This document shows positions 50,357-57,874 of a stretch of 64,000 nt of DNA, piece by piece; the first letter of the stretch is position 1; every line of letters begins with the position of its first letter. Origin of the DNA: Archangium sp. (GTDB lineage Bacteria; Myxococcota; Myxococcia; Myxococcales; Myxococcaceae); NCBI GenBank assembly GCA_030695565.1, contig JAUYRZ010000128.1, positions 1 to 64,000 on the forward strand. The letters run 5' to 3'. Under the pieces are notes generated by a model that was not told where the DNA came from, did not search any database, and was given only the letters and a program-made list of their open reading frames with translations. A program made the position numbers and the translations under genes.

Positions 50357-51877
50357 TTGATCATCGTGATGCTCTCGGGCTGCGCGCCGAAGCCGGCGGC
50401 CCCCGTCTTGCGCGCGGTCGAGCCGGCCTTCTTCGACGCCAACGTCGGCGCCTCACTCACGTTGATCGCCGAGGGGCTGCTTCCCGCGGCCACGCTCGAC
50501 TTCGATCGACCCGCGAACTCCCCGATGCCGCCCCCGGTGGTGAGCGCGTTCATCGACGACGGCACCACGCGGGTCGAGCTGCTCGACGTGCAATGGGTCG
50601 ACGCCAGCCGGGTGACGGGGCGGCTGGCCGCGCCGGTGGTGGTGGGCGTCTACGACGTGCACCTGATCGAACCGCGCGGTGGTGAGCTGGTGCTGCCCGC
50701 GGCGTTGCAGGCGCTCGACTGCTCCGAGGGTGATTGCCCGCTGGAAGATGGCGGCATTCCCGATTCAGGCGTCGTGGTGTGCAGCACGATCAGCTACCGC
50801 GATCGGGATCTCGACGGCTACGGCTCCGGTGCAGCACGCATGCTCTGCGGACCGGGCTGGGTGCCGCTCAGCGGCGACTGCGAAGATCGCGACAGCCTGA
50901 CGTTCCCCTCGGCGCCCGAGCAGTGCAACGGCCTCGATGATGACTGCAACTCGGTGGTCGATGACGGCCGCTGTGTGGATGCAGGGTGGACGCAGGTCGA
51001 CGAGCTCCGCGCGCCCGGTACCGATCTGCTCGCCTCGGCCTCTTTCGCGCCGGGCTCCTTGTGGATCGCCGCGGGTTCGAAGGTGTTCATTCGCCGCGGC
51101 GTGCTGGGTCTGGCCGAGGTCTCCAGCGCGTGTCCTGTCAACCTGAGGGCGGTCTTCGCGGAGCCCGGTGGTGAGGCCGAGCTGGGTGGTGGCCGCAGTG
51201 GGGCAGGGCGCATCGTCGAGCACTCCTTCACCGCGGCGGGTTGTAGCAACGACCGCGTGGTGGCTGAGCCGCCCGTGGCGATGGTGGGTTTTCAGAGCGG
51301 TGCTTGGTTCGAGAACGTCGCGGTGCTGCACGATGGGCGGTTGCTGCGGTGGCGCCGGGGGCAGGCGCCGATGATCAGCTCGAGCAACCTGTCGTCGTCT
51401 GCCGAGGTCACCGATCTGCACGGCGTCGCGCCGGATCAGTTGATCGCCGTGGGTTCGGTTGCGCAGGGCAACAACCGCCGGCCGATGAGCTGGCTGCTTC
51501 AAGCCGATGGAGGCTGGCGCGAGGAGTCACTCACCGGTGGCGGCAATCCCAACGGGAAGATGCTGGGGGTGTGGGCGCTCACCGCGGTCAACGCGATCGC
51601 CGTCGGTGAGAACGGGCGGATCTTCCGTCGCAGCGCGAGCGGGTGGCGGTTGCTCTCGTCAGACACCTCGAGCGCGCTCACCAGCGTGCGTGCGTTTTCA
51701 CCGGGCCGGTTCTACGTGACCACCGACGATGGGCGCGTGCGGCGGCGATCGGGCTCGACCTGGCAGACCGTGTTCCGCAGTGATGCGGGCGTCAGGCTCA
51801 ACGATCTGAGTGGCACCGGTGAAGAAGATTTGTGGGCGGTGGGGGATGATGGCGTCATCGGCAGGGGACCGCGCTGA
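50357..51877 (+). CDS. MopE-like lipoprotein with beta-propeller
   Basis: A 506-residue reading from TTG 50357. The signal peptide is short, and CTG 50342 (MRSFGLIIVMLSGC) would give a better lipoprotein signal, so the start is unsure. Residues 10-120 form an IPT-like beta domain. Residues 140-205 form the putative metal-binding MopE motif (DRDLDGYG ... DCEDRD ... EQCNGLDDDCNSVVDDG). From 210 on there is a beta-propeller of WAVGDDG-type blades. A surface lipoprotein of a type common in myxobacteria. Confidence 0.72.
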   Translation: MIIVMLSGCAPKPAAPVLRAVEPAFFDANVGASLTLIAEGLLPAATLDFDRPANSPMPPPVVSAFIDDGTTRVELLDVQWVDASRVTGRLAAPVVVGVYDVHLIEPRGGELVLPAALQALDCSEGDCPLEDGGIPDSGVVVCSTISYRDRDLDGYGSGAARMLCGPGWVPLSGDCEDRDSLTFPSAPEQCNGLDDDCNSVVDDGRCVDAGWTQVDELRAPGTDLLASASFAPGSLWIAAGSKVFIRRGVLGLAEVSSACPVNLRAVFAEPGGEAELGGGRSGAGRIVEHSFTAAGCSNDRVVAEPPVAMVGFQSGAWFENVAVLHDGRLLRWRRGQAPMISSSNLSSSAEVTDLHGVAPDQLIAVGSVAQGNNRRPMSWLLQADGGWREESLTGGGNPNGKMLGVWALTAVNAIAVGENGRIFRRSASGWRLLSSDTSSALTSVRAFSPGRFYVTTDDGRVRRRSGSTWQTVFRSDAGVRLNDLSGTGEEDLWAVGDDGVIGRGPR

Positions 51878-51888
51878 ACGCAAGTGCG

Positions 51889-51940
51889 GCCCCTCACCCG
51901 GTCCTGCGGACCGACCTCTGCCCGCTGGCGCAGGGCGAGG
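51889..51940. repeat. diverged GC palindrome between MopE-like and FAD-enzyme genes
   Basis: Diverged copy (CCCCTCACCC ... GGCGCAGGGCGAGG), between two convergent genes. It could act as bidirectional terminator. Confidence 0.45.
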
Positions 51941-51943
51941 TTT

Positions 51944-53296
51944 CTACGGCAGTTCGTGCAGTTCCATCCGGTGACGATCGACCCAGCGCCGGGTCGCACG
52001 CTCGGCCGCCACTTCCAACCGGCCGTAGGTCGTCTTCACCAGCGAAGAGAGCGTCCTGGTTCCGAGCACCGGGTTCTTCACCAGCTTCGCGAACACGTCG
52101 ACCGCCGACCCGCGGAACACGCGCGTGTACTCGCTGACGAAGCGCGAGATGCGCACCTCTTCGCCCGACAAGATGTTCATCGACGCATCACGCGAACGCA
52201 CCGACGACGCCCAATAGCGGAACACGCCTTCTTGCAGCGCGCGCGAACCTGCGTCCTGGCCGCGGAAGACCTCGTAGAGCGCATCGGTGAAGAGTTCGCG
52301 CATGCGCACGAAGTCGTAGCGGCGGCGCTGGTACTCCGAGAGCGCTTCGTCGGTCGGCCCCGCGGCGGCGACCTCTTCGCTCAGGGTGATGACGTCGTTC
52401 ATCGCGTTGGTCATGCCCGACGCCGTGAGCGGGTGACTGCAACCGCCTGCGTCACCGACCAGCACCACGCCGGGCGCCGCGCAATTCTGCGTGGTGATGG
52501 AGTGATTGGCGCAGCCCTCGAACGGCTCGTCACGCAACGACGCGATCATCGCCTCGCGCAGCCCTTCGGGCACCACCGGCGCGTACTGCTGGGTGAGCAG
52601 ATCGACCATCGCCTGGCGGCCCCTGGCAGCGCCCAGCGGCACGTCGACACAGAAACGAATGAGCCCCTCGCCGTACGGGTACGCGAGGATCGGCCCCGGT
52701 GCGCCGAGGAACACGTGCCCCTTGCGGCCGTGCGGCAGCTCACCTTCGACGCCGAAGGCCACGGTGTACGAGAGCAGCGTGATGTTGGGCTCGAGGCCCA
52801 GCACGCCGCGCAACTTCGATTGGCGGCCATCGGCGACCACCACGAGATCCGCGCGGTACGTCTCGCCCGTCTCCGCGCGCACGCCTGCGATGCGCGAGCC
52901 GTCACGGACGAAGTCGGTGATGCGTTGGCCGGTGGTGATCGACACGTTGCGACGAGCGCCGACCTGGTCGCGCAGGGTGCGCACCATCAAGTGGTGATCG
53001 ATGCCCAGCCCGGGGCCCTGCTCAGCGCCGTACGGGAGAATCGAAGCGGGAACACCGGGCCCGGCGGTCACGGCGAAGCCAAAGACCCCGACACCCCCCT
53101 GCTCGAAGAGCGGAGTCTTGAGCCCCAGCTGCTCCAACCCCCGCACGCCCCGCGGGTGAATGAGCTCTCCCCGAAAGCGCGGGTCGGTGCCCTGCGCAGC
53201 CTCGAACACCTTCACCTGAGCGCCCGCTCTGGAGAGCGCCGCCGCGGCGATCATGCCTGTGTATCCACCGCCGACGATGACGACTTCGAACGACAT
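51944..53296 (-). CDS. squalene monooxygenase-like FAD enzyme
   Basis: A 450-residue flavoprotein from ATG 53296. It has the FAD motif VVIVGGGYTGMIAAAALSRAGA at residue 5, RGELIHPRGVRGLEQLGL (like the squalene epoxidase GELLQPGG motif), VVVADGRQSKLRG, and GDAGGCSHPLTASGMTNAMND (like GDAFNMRHPLTGGGMT). These support squalene monooxygenase, which makes 2,3-oxidosqualene with O2 and NADPH, although the general monooxygenase class is also possible. Placed head-to-head with squalene/phytoene synthase and 2 kb from an oxidosqualene cyclase, the sterol role is likely. Confidence 0.75.
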   Translation of the reverse strand: MSFEVVIVGGGYTGMIAAAALSRAGAQVKVFEAAQGTDPRFRGELIHPRGVRGLEQLGLKTPLFEQGGVGVFGFAVTAGPGVPASILPYGAEQGPGLGIDHHLMVRTLRDQVGARRNVSITTGQRITDFVRDGSRIAGVRAETGETYRADLVVVADGRQSKLRGVLGLEPNITLLSYTVAFGVEGELPHGRKGHVFLGAPGPILAYPYGEGLIRFCVDVPLGAARGRQAMVDLLTQQYAPVVPEGLREAMIASLRDEPFEGCANHSITTQNCAAPGVVLVGDAGGCSHPLTASGMTNAMNDVITLSEEVAAAGPTDEALSEYQRRRYDFVRMRELFTDALYEVFRGQDAGSRALQEGVFRYWASSVRSRDASMNILSGEEVRISRFVSEYTRVFRGSAVDVFAKLVKNPVLGTRTLSSLVKTTYGRLEVAAERATRRWVDRHRMELHELP

Positions 53297-54356
53297 GACC
53301 CCTCCAGAGGAGCAGCGTCTCCCCTCTAATGGGGCAGCGTCCTTCACCGCAACTCAGAGCGTTACCAACGTGGTGACGCATGTCAGCGGTGCGTTGCTTC
53401 GTGACATCGACTATCGGCGCGGCGTGGACCTCGACGACCTGCTCCGCAAGACGAGCCGCACCTTCGCGTTGGCAATCCCGCTGTTGCCCGAGCCGACCCG
53501 CCGCGCGGTGGGCGTGGCGTACCTGCTCTTCCGGGTGGCGGACACCTTCGAAGACGCGACGACCTGGCCGCGCGAGCAACGCCTCGAGGCGCTGGAGAGC
53601 TTCGTCGAGCTGCTCGAGCTGCCGCCTGCCCAGCGCCTTCACGAAGCGACGTTGCGCGCGGCCGAGTGGCTGAAACGCCCGCCGGTGGAGCACGAAGGCT
53701 ATCTCGAGCTGCTCGGTGAATTGCCCGGGGTGCTCGCCGAGCTCGACACCCTGGCGCCGAAGGTGAGCGAGCTGGTGGTGCATCACACCGTGCGCACGAC
53801 CGACGGCATGGCCTCGGTGGTGGCGCGCGCCGATGAGAAGGGCAACCTGCGCCTGGCCACCGTGCGGGAGCTCAAAGACTATTGCTACATCGTGGCGGGC
53901 ATCGTGGGAGAGCTGCTGACCGATCTCTTTCTGCACGACGCGCCTTCGCTCGATGCTGAGCGCAAGGAGCTCGAGCGGTTGATGCGCTCGTTCGGTGAAG
54001 GGCTGCAGCTGGTCAACATTCTCAAAGACGTCGGCGACGACGCGGTCGATGGGCGCGTGTACCTGCCTGCCGCGGTGCCGCGCCCCGAGCTCTTCGCGTT
54101 GGCGCGGGCCGACCTCGACGAAGCCAACCAGTACGTGCAGACGCTGCAGCGGGGCGGTGCTCCCCGGGGGTTCCTCGCGTTCACCGGGCTCTCGTTGGTG
54201 CTGGCGTTCGCCGCGCTCGACAGGCTGGAGGCCGATGGTGCCGGCGCGAAGGTCTCGAGGCCCGAGGTGATGCAGCTCTTCGAATCGTTGGAGCGGGATC
54301 TCGACGCCGGCGTCGCGCTCGATTTGCGGCAGCGCGCCCGGGAGCAGCGCCCATGA
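53295..54356 (+). CDS. squalene/phytoene synthase
   Basis: About 350 residues. The two Asp-rich prenyl-diphosphate motifs are DTFED and DVGDD (in NILKDVGDDAVDGRVYLP), with the KTSRTFAL start typical of the family. It condenses two farnesyl diphosphates to squalene, given the neighbours, rather than making phytoene. ATG 53295 shares CATG with the opposite gene's start, leaving no promoter room, so a start at GTG 53370 or 53373 is more likely. The stop overlaps the downstream SDR start by 4 nt. Confidence 0.82.
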   Translation: MTPPEEQRLPSNGAASFTATQSVTNVVTHVSGALLRDIDYRRGVDLDDLLRKTSRTFALAIPLLPEPTRRAVGVAYLLFRVADTFEDATTWPREQRLEALESFVELLELPPAQRLHEATLRAAEWLKRPPVEHEGYLELLGELPGVLAELDTLAPKVSELVVHHTVRTTDGMASVVARADEKGNLRLATVRELKDYCYIVAGIVGELLTDLFLHDAPSLDAERKELERLMRSFGEGLQLVNILKDVGDDAVDGRVYLPAAVPRPELFALARADLDEANQYVQTLQRGGAPRGFLAFTGLSLVLAFAALDRLEADGAGAKVSRPEVMQLFESLERDLDAGVALDLRQRAREQRP

Positions 54357-55276
54357 AATGGACTCTCGAAGCGATGCCCTCTCTGGAGGGGCAAGTCTGG
54401 GTCGTCACCGGCGCGAACTCAGGTCTGGGCCTGGAGACGGTGAAGGGCCTGGCCGCCAGGGGTGCGGCGGTGTTGATGGCCTGCCGGGATCCACAACGCG
54501 CGGAGGCCGCCGCTGACGAGGTGCGCAGGGGCGCTCCGAACGCGAAGCTCGAGCTGGAGAGCCTCGATCTCGCGTCGCTCAAGTCCATCGAAGCGTTCGC
54601 GGCCCGCCTGGCCAACGCGCACCCGGTCGTCGACGGGCTCATCAACAACGCCGGCATCATGGCGATCCCGCGGAGGACCACCGCCGACGGCTTCGAGATG
54701 CAGCTGGGCACCAATCACCTCGGTCACTACGCGCTCACCCTGCGCGTGTTGCCACTGCTGGAGGCTGCGAAGGCGCCGCGGGTGATCAGCGTGGCTTCCA
54801 CCGCGCACCGCATGGGCACGATGAACTTCGATGATCTGATGGGCGAGAAGTCGTACTCGCCGTGGAGCGCCTATGGGCAGTCGAAGCTGGCCAACCTGCT
54901 GTTCACCTACGAGCTCCACCGAAAGCTGAGCGCGGCCGGCAAACGCACCATCGCCGTCGCGGCGCACCCCGGTTACGCCGCCACCAATTTGCAGGGCGTG
55001 GGCGCCAAGATGACCGGCTCGAAGCTGAGCGCGTGGTTCATGAACGTGGGCAACTCGGTGATGGCGCAGTCGGCCACCATGGGCGCGCTGCCCACGCTCT
55101 ACGCGGCGACGGTCAGCGAGGTGAAGGGCGGCGAGTACTTCGGGCCCGATGGCTTCATGGAGCTCAAGGGCCACCCGCGCCGCTGCGACTCGAACACGAA
55201 GTCGAAGGACCTCGTCGCTGCGCAGAAGCTGTGGGAGGCCTCGGAGACGCTGACCGGCGTTCGTTTTCCGGCGTAG
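54353..55276 (+). CDS. short-chain dehydrogenase/reductase (RDH/WWOX-like)
   Basis: A 307-residue SDR: TGANSGLGLETVKGLA, INNAGIM, NHLGHY and YGQSKLANLL active site (Tyr-x3-Lys). The subclass includes retinol and steroid dehydrogenases. Its ATG overlaps the squalene synthase stop, so it probably acts in the same pathway, perhaps on the sterol 3-hydroxyl/ketone, but this is inference. It converges with the cyclase gene 2 bp away. Confidence 0.82.
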   Translation: MKWTLEAMPSLEGQVWVVTGANSGLGLETVKGLAARGAAVLMACRDPQRAEAAADEVRRGAPNAKLELESLDLASLKSIEAFAARLANAHPVVDGLINNAGIMAIPRRTTADGFEMQLGTNHLGHYALTLRVLPLLEAAKAPRVISVASTAHRMGTMNFDDLMGEKSYSPWSAYGQSKLANLLFTYELHRKLSAAGKRTIAVAAHPGYAATNLQGVGAKMTGSKLSAWFMNVGNSVMAQSATMGALPTLYAATVSEVKGGEYFGPDGFMELKGHPRRCDSNTKSKDLVAAQKLWEASETLTGVRFPA

Positions 55277-55278
55277 TG

Positions 55279-57261
55279 CTACATCTCGCTCGTCAGTCTC
55301 CCCAGGGGGGAGAGGGAGGCTTGTTTCCACTCGGCCAGCGCCCAGACGGGGAAGTAGTGGCGGTAGCAGTCGTAGTTGATGAGGCAGGTGCGGTTGAACA
55401 CGCCCACCATCGGCTCGCGCGCCCAGCTGCCGTCGGCTTCCTGCTTCGCGCAGAGCCACTCGGCCGCGCGATCGATCGCCGCGCGGTCGGTGCACTCGGC
55501 GCGCAGGAGGGCAGACATCGCCCACGAGGTCTGCGCGGCGTGACCTGCATCACCTTCGAGCCAGCGGCGTTCGCGGCAGGTGTCGCCGTGTTCGCTCCAG
55601 CTTCCGTCGGAGCGCTGCTTGCTCAGCAGGAAGTTCACCGCCCGTTGAATGGCCGGATCGTCTTGCTTCACGCCCGCGGCGCGCAGCCCGGAGATGCCGA
55701 ACCAGGTGCCGTAGGTGAAGCAGACCGCCCAGCTGCCTTCGAAGCTGCCGTCGGGGCGCTGCTGTGAGCGCAAGAACGCCACGCCGCGCGCGATGACGTC
55801 GTCGAGTTGGAAGCGGCTGCCGAACCGCTCCTTCGCTTTGACCAGCGCCTGAATGCACGCGCTGGTGCACTCCACGAACGACGCGTCGATCATGATGTCG
55901 CCGAACACCTGCGACGGATTGAGCGCCTCGAGCCAGGTGCCGCCGCGCTGCTTCTCGTAGGTGGCCCAGCCGCCGTCCGCGTTCTGCCACGAGAGCATCA
56001 GCCGCACCGCGTCGTGCAGGAGCAGCTCGGGGATCTTCCCTTCGAAGCGGCCCTCCAACGCGAGCGCGCACTTGAGGCCTTCCGCGGTGCAGTCGGTGAT
56101 GGGCCAGCCGTGTTCGCGGTTGCTGAAGGGCCAGCCGCCGCGGCTGGGGTGACGGTAGTGGCGCGCGGCCTCGGGCACGTCTTCGAGGATCTGGTTGGCG
56201 CGCAAAAACTCGTACGCCTTGCCCAGCACGCGCTTCGTGTCGTCGGGGGTCAGCACGCCCGCGCGTTCACTGGCGGTGATCGCCTGCATCGCGAACGCCG
56301 TGTCCCAGAGTTCGGCGTTGTTGTAGCCCTGCATCTTGAGGCCGTCGTGGCCGTCCCACAGATACGCGTCGTCGAACTTGGGCCAGCCCCGCTCGAAGTC
56401 GGCGCGGCCTTCGCTTCCGCGGAAGTGGTGCACGAACATGTTGAGCACCGCGTTGACCGGGCCGATGTCGAGGTCGTGCGTGGCCGCGTCTTCATGGCGG
56501 ATGAGCTTCAGGCACTCGTCGAGCGCCCGTTTGCGCAGCAGCCCGGAGAGCTTCTCGAGGCCCACCTGCGCCAGGTTCACGCCCTTGAGCGCGGCGGTGC
56601 TGGGCCGGTAGCTGTCGGCCTTCGCCACCACCTCACGCTGCGCTTCCCACGCGATGTCCTGGTACGTGCCCTGGTACAGCTCTTCACGAAGCGAGCGCAG
56701 CAGCGGGTCGTCAGCCGCGATGCACTTGTTGCCGTAGAGCCAGGCCATCGGCAGGTACACCATGCGCGCGTGGCACCAGAGTCGGCTGGGGTGCAGCGGC
56801 GCTTCAGGCGGGAGAATCCACAGCTCGGGCAGAAGCGGAACGATGCCCTTCCAGTCGTAGAGACCCAGCAGGCACAAGGTGAACTTGCCCCACGACGCTG
56901 CGCCGAGTGCGCCGCCGTTCGAGTGGATCCACCCGAGCAGCGTCGTTGCGCGGGGATCTTCGGCCTGCATGCCCAGCAGCCGCATGGCCACGTACGAGAG
57001 CGTGGAAGTGAACATGCTGCCGCTGGTCGACTCGGCGTGCAGGCCGATGCTGCCGTCGGGGCGCTGCACGTTGGTGAAGTAGGTGAGCAGCCGCTCGGTG
57101 CGGTGCGCGTTGGGCAGCCGCTTCGTCACGTAGGCCAGCGCGACCCACATCGGCAGCAGGAACATCGGGCCGCCGTAGTCACTGGGCCAGCTGCCGCGTT
57201 CGGCCTGAAGCCGCTCGAGATTTCCGAGGCCACGCTTGATGGTCTGCTCGACGTTCATCAT
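55279..57261 (-). CDS. oxidosqualene cyclase (cycloartenol synthase-like)
   Basis: A 660-residue protein from ATG 57261. The oxidosqualene cyclase active site reads H384-GWP-I388-T-D390-C-T-A-E, with catalytic Asp390; squalene-hopene cyclases instead carry DxDDTA. Other signatures are SDYGGPMFLLP, WCHARMVYLPMAWLYG, GYNNAELWDTAFA and QW repeats (QRPDGSFEGSW). His384 and Ile388 correspond to plant cycloartenol-synthase residues His477 and Ile481 (lanosterol synthases have Val at the latter), so cycloartenol is the better guess for product. It is a membrane-associated monotopic enzyme of the sterol pathway. The substrate is presumably made by the epoxidase-like enzyme at 51944. Confidence 0.88.
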   Translation of the reverse strand: MMNVEQTIKRGLGNLERLQAERGSWPSDYGGPMFLLPMWVALAYVTKRLPNAHRTERLLTYFTNVQRPDGSIGLHAESTSGSMFTSTLSYVAMRLLGMQAEDPRATTLLGWIHSNGGALGAASWGKFTLCLLGLYDWKGIVPLLPELWILPPEAPLHPSRLWCHARMVYLPMAWLYGNKCIAADDPLLRSLREELYQGTYQDIAWEAQREVVAKADSYRPSTAALKGVNLAQVGLEKLSGLLRKRALDECLKLIRHEDAATHDLDIGPVNAVLNMFVHHFRGSEGRADFERGWPKFDDAYLWDGHDGLKMQGYNNAELWDTAFAMQAITASERAGVLTPDDTKRVLGKAYEFLRANQILEDVPEAARHYRHPSRGGWPFSNREHGWPITDCTAEGLKCALALEGRFEGKIPELLLHDAVRLMLSWQNADGGWATYEKQRGGTWLEALNPSQVFGDIMIDASFVECTSACIQALVKAKERFGSRFQLDDVIARGVAFLRSQQRPDGSFEGSWAVCFTYGTWFGISGLRAAGVKQDDPAIQRAVNFLLSKQRSDGSWSEHGDTCRERRWLEGDAGHAAQTSWAMSALLRAECTDRAAIDRAAEWLCAKQEADGSWAREPMVGVFNRTCLINYDCYRHYFPVWALAEWKQASLSPLGRLTSEM

Positions 57262-57282
57262 GCGTTGCGGATAGCACACTGT

Positions 57283-57327
57283 TCTCCCTCTCCCTGCGCG
57301 AGCGGGGAGAGGGTCGGGGTGAGGGGC
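57283..57327. repeat. GC intergenic palindrome, copy between oxidosqualene cyclase and M23 genes
   Basis: Same family, direct orientation (CTCCCTCTCCC ... GGGGAGAGGGTCGGGGTGAGGGG), between two minus-strand genes, filling nearly the whole 67-bp gap. Confidence 0.75.
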
Positions 57328-57328
57328 G

Positions 57329-57856
57329 TCACCTGATTCCCAGCAGCGGAGCAGGATCGACTGCCCTCGATCGCCACCACCCGACTCGATACACCCCGAA
57401 GTGCAGGTGCGACGGCGTGGTGCGCGCGTTCCCCGTATTCCCGACGAACCCCAGCGGCGTGCCCTTCTCCACGCGCCGTCCCACGAAGAGCCCGTCCTCC
57501 CAGTCGTCGAGATGCGCGTAGTAATAGAGGGCCGGCCCATCGCCGAGCACGGTCACCACGTTGCCACCGAGCTTGTCCCTGCCGATGCGCCAGATCTCCC
57601 CGCGCGTGGCCGACACCACCGTGGTGCCCTGCTTCGCAAACAAGTCGATGCCCTCATGCTTCCGGCCACCGGACCGCGGTGCATGCCAACTCGAGCGCGC
57701 CTCACGTGGTTGCAGACCCGACACCGGCATCTTCAAAGCGCGTGGCCGGCCATACCTCGCTGCGTGAATCAGCAACGGCATTCGCGGCAACGAAACCGCA
57801 CCCACCAGCAGACACACCACACAGCTGAGGCTCACCAGCCACGCGCGTCGGGACAT
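57329..57856 (-). CDS. M23-family metallopeptidase
   Basis: A 175-residue protein with an N-terminal hydrophobic signal/anchor (residues 8-25). The M23 (lysostaphin/NlpD-like) domain has HEGIDLFA (HxxxD zinc site) and SHLHFGVY (HxH). It would cut peptide crossbridges of peptidoglycan in the periplasm, or act as a degenerate activator. Both zinc motifs look intact, so catalysis is likely. Confidence 0.85.
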   Translation of the reverse strand: MSRRAWLVSLSCVVCLLVGAVSLPRMPLLIHAARYGRPRALKMPVSGLQPREARSSWHAPRSGGRKHEGIDLFAKQGTTVVSATRGEIWRIGRDKLGGNVVTVLGDGPALYYYAHLDDWEDGLFVGRRVEKGTPLGFVGNTGNARTTPSHLHFGVYRVGWWRSRAVDPAPLLGIR

Positions 57857-57874
57857 GCGGCCCTGCTCTGCAAC

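Noticed and set aside
55279-57261. Squalene-hopene cyclase
   Set aside because: The active site is ITDCTAE, the oxidosqualene cyclase motif, not DxDDTA.
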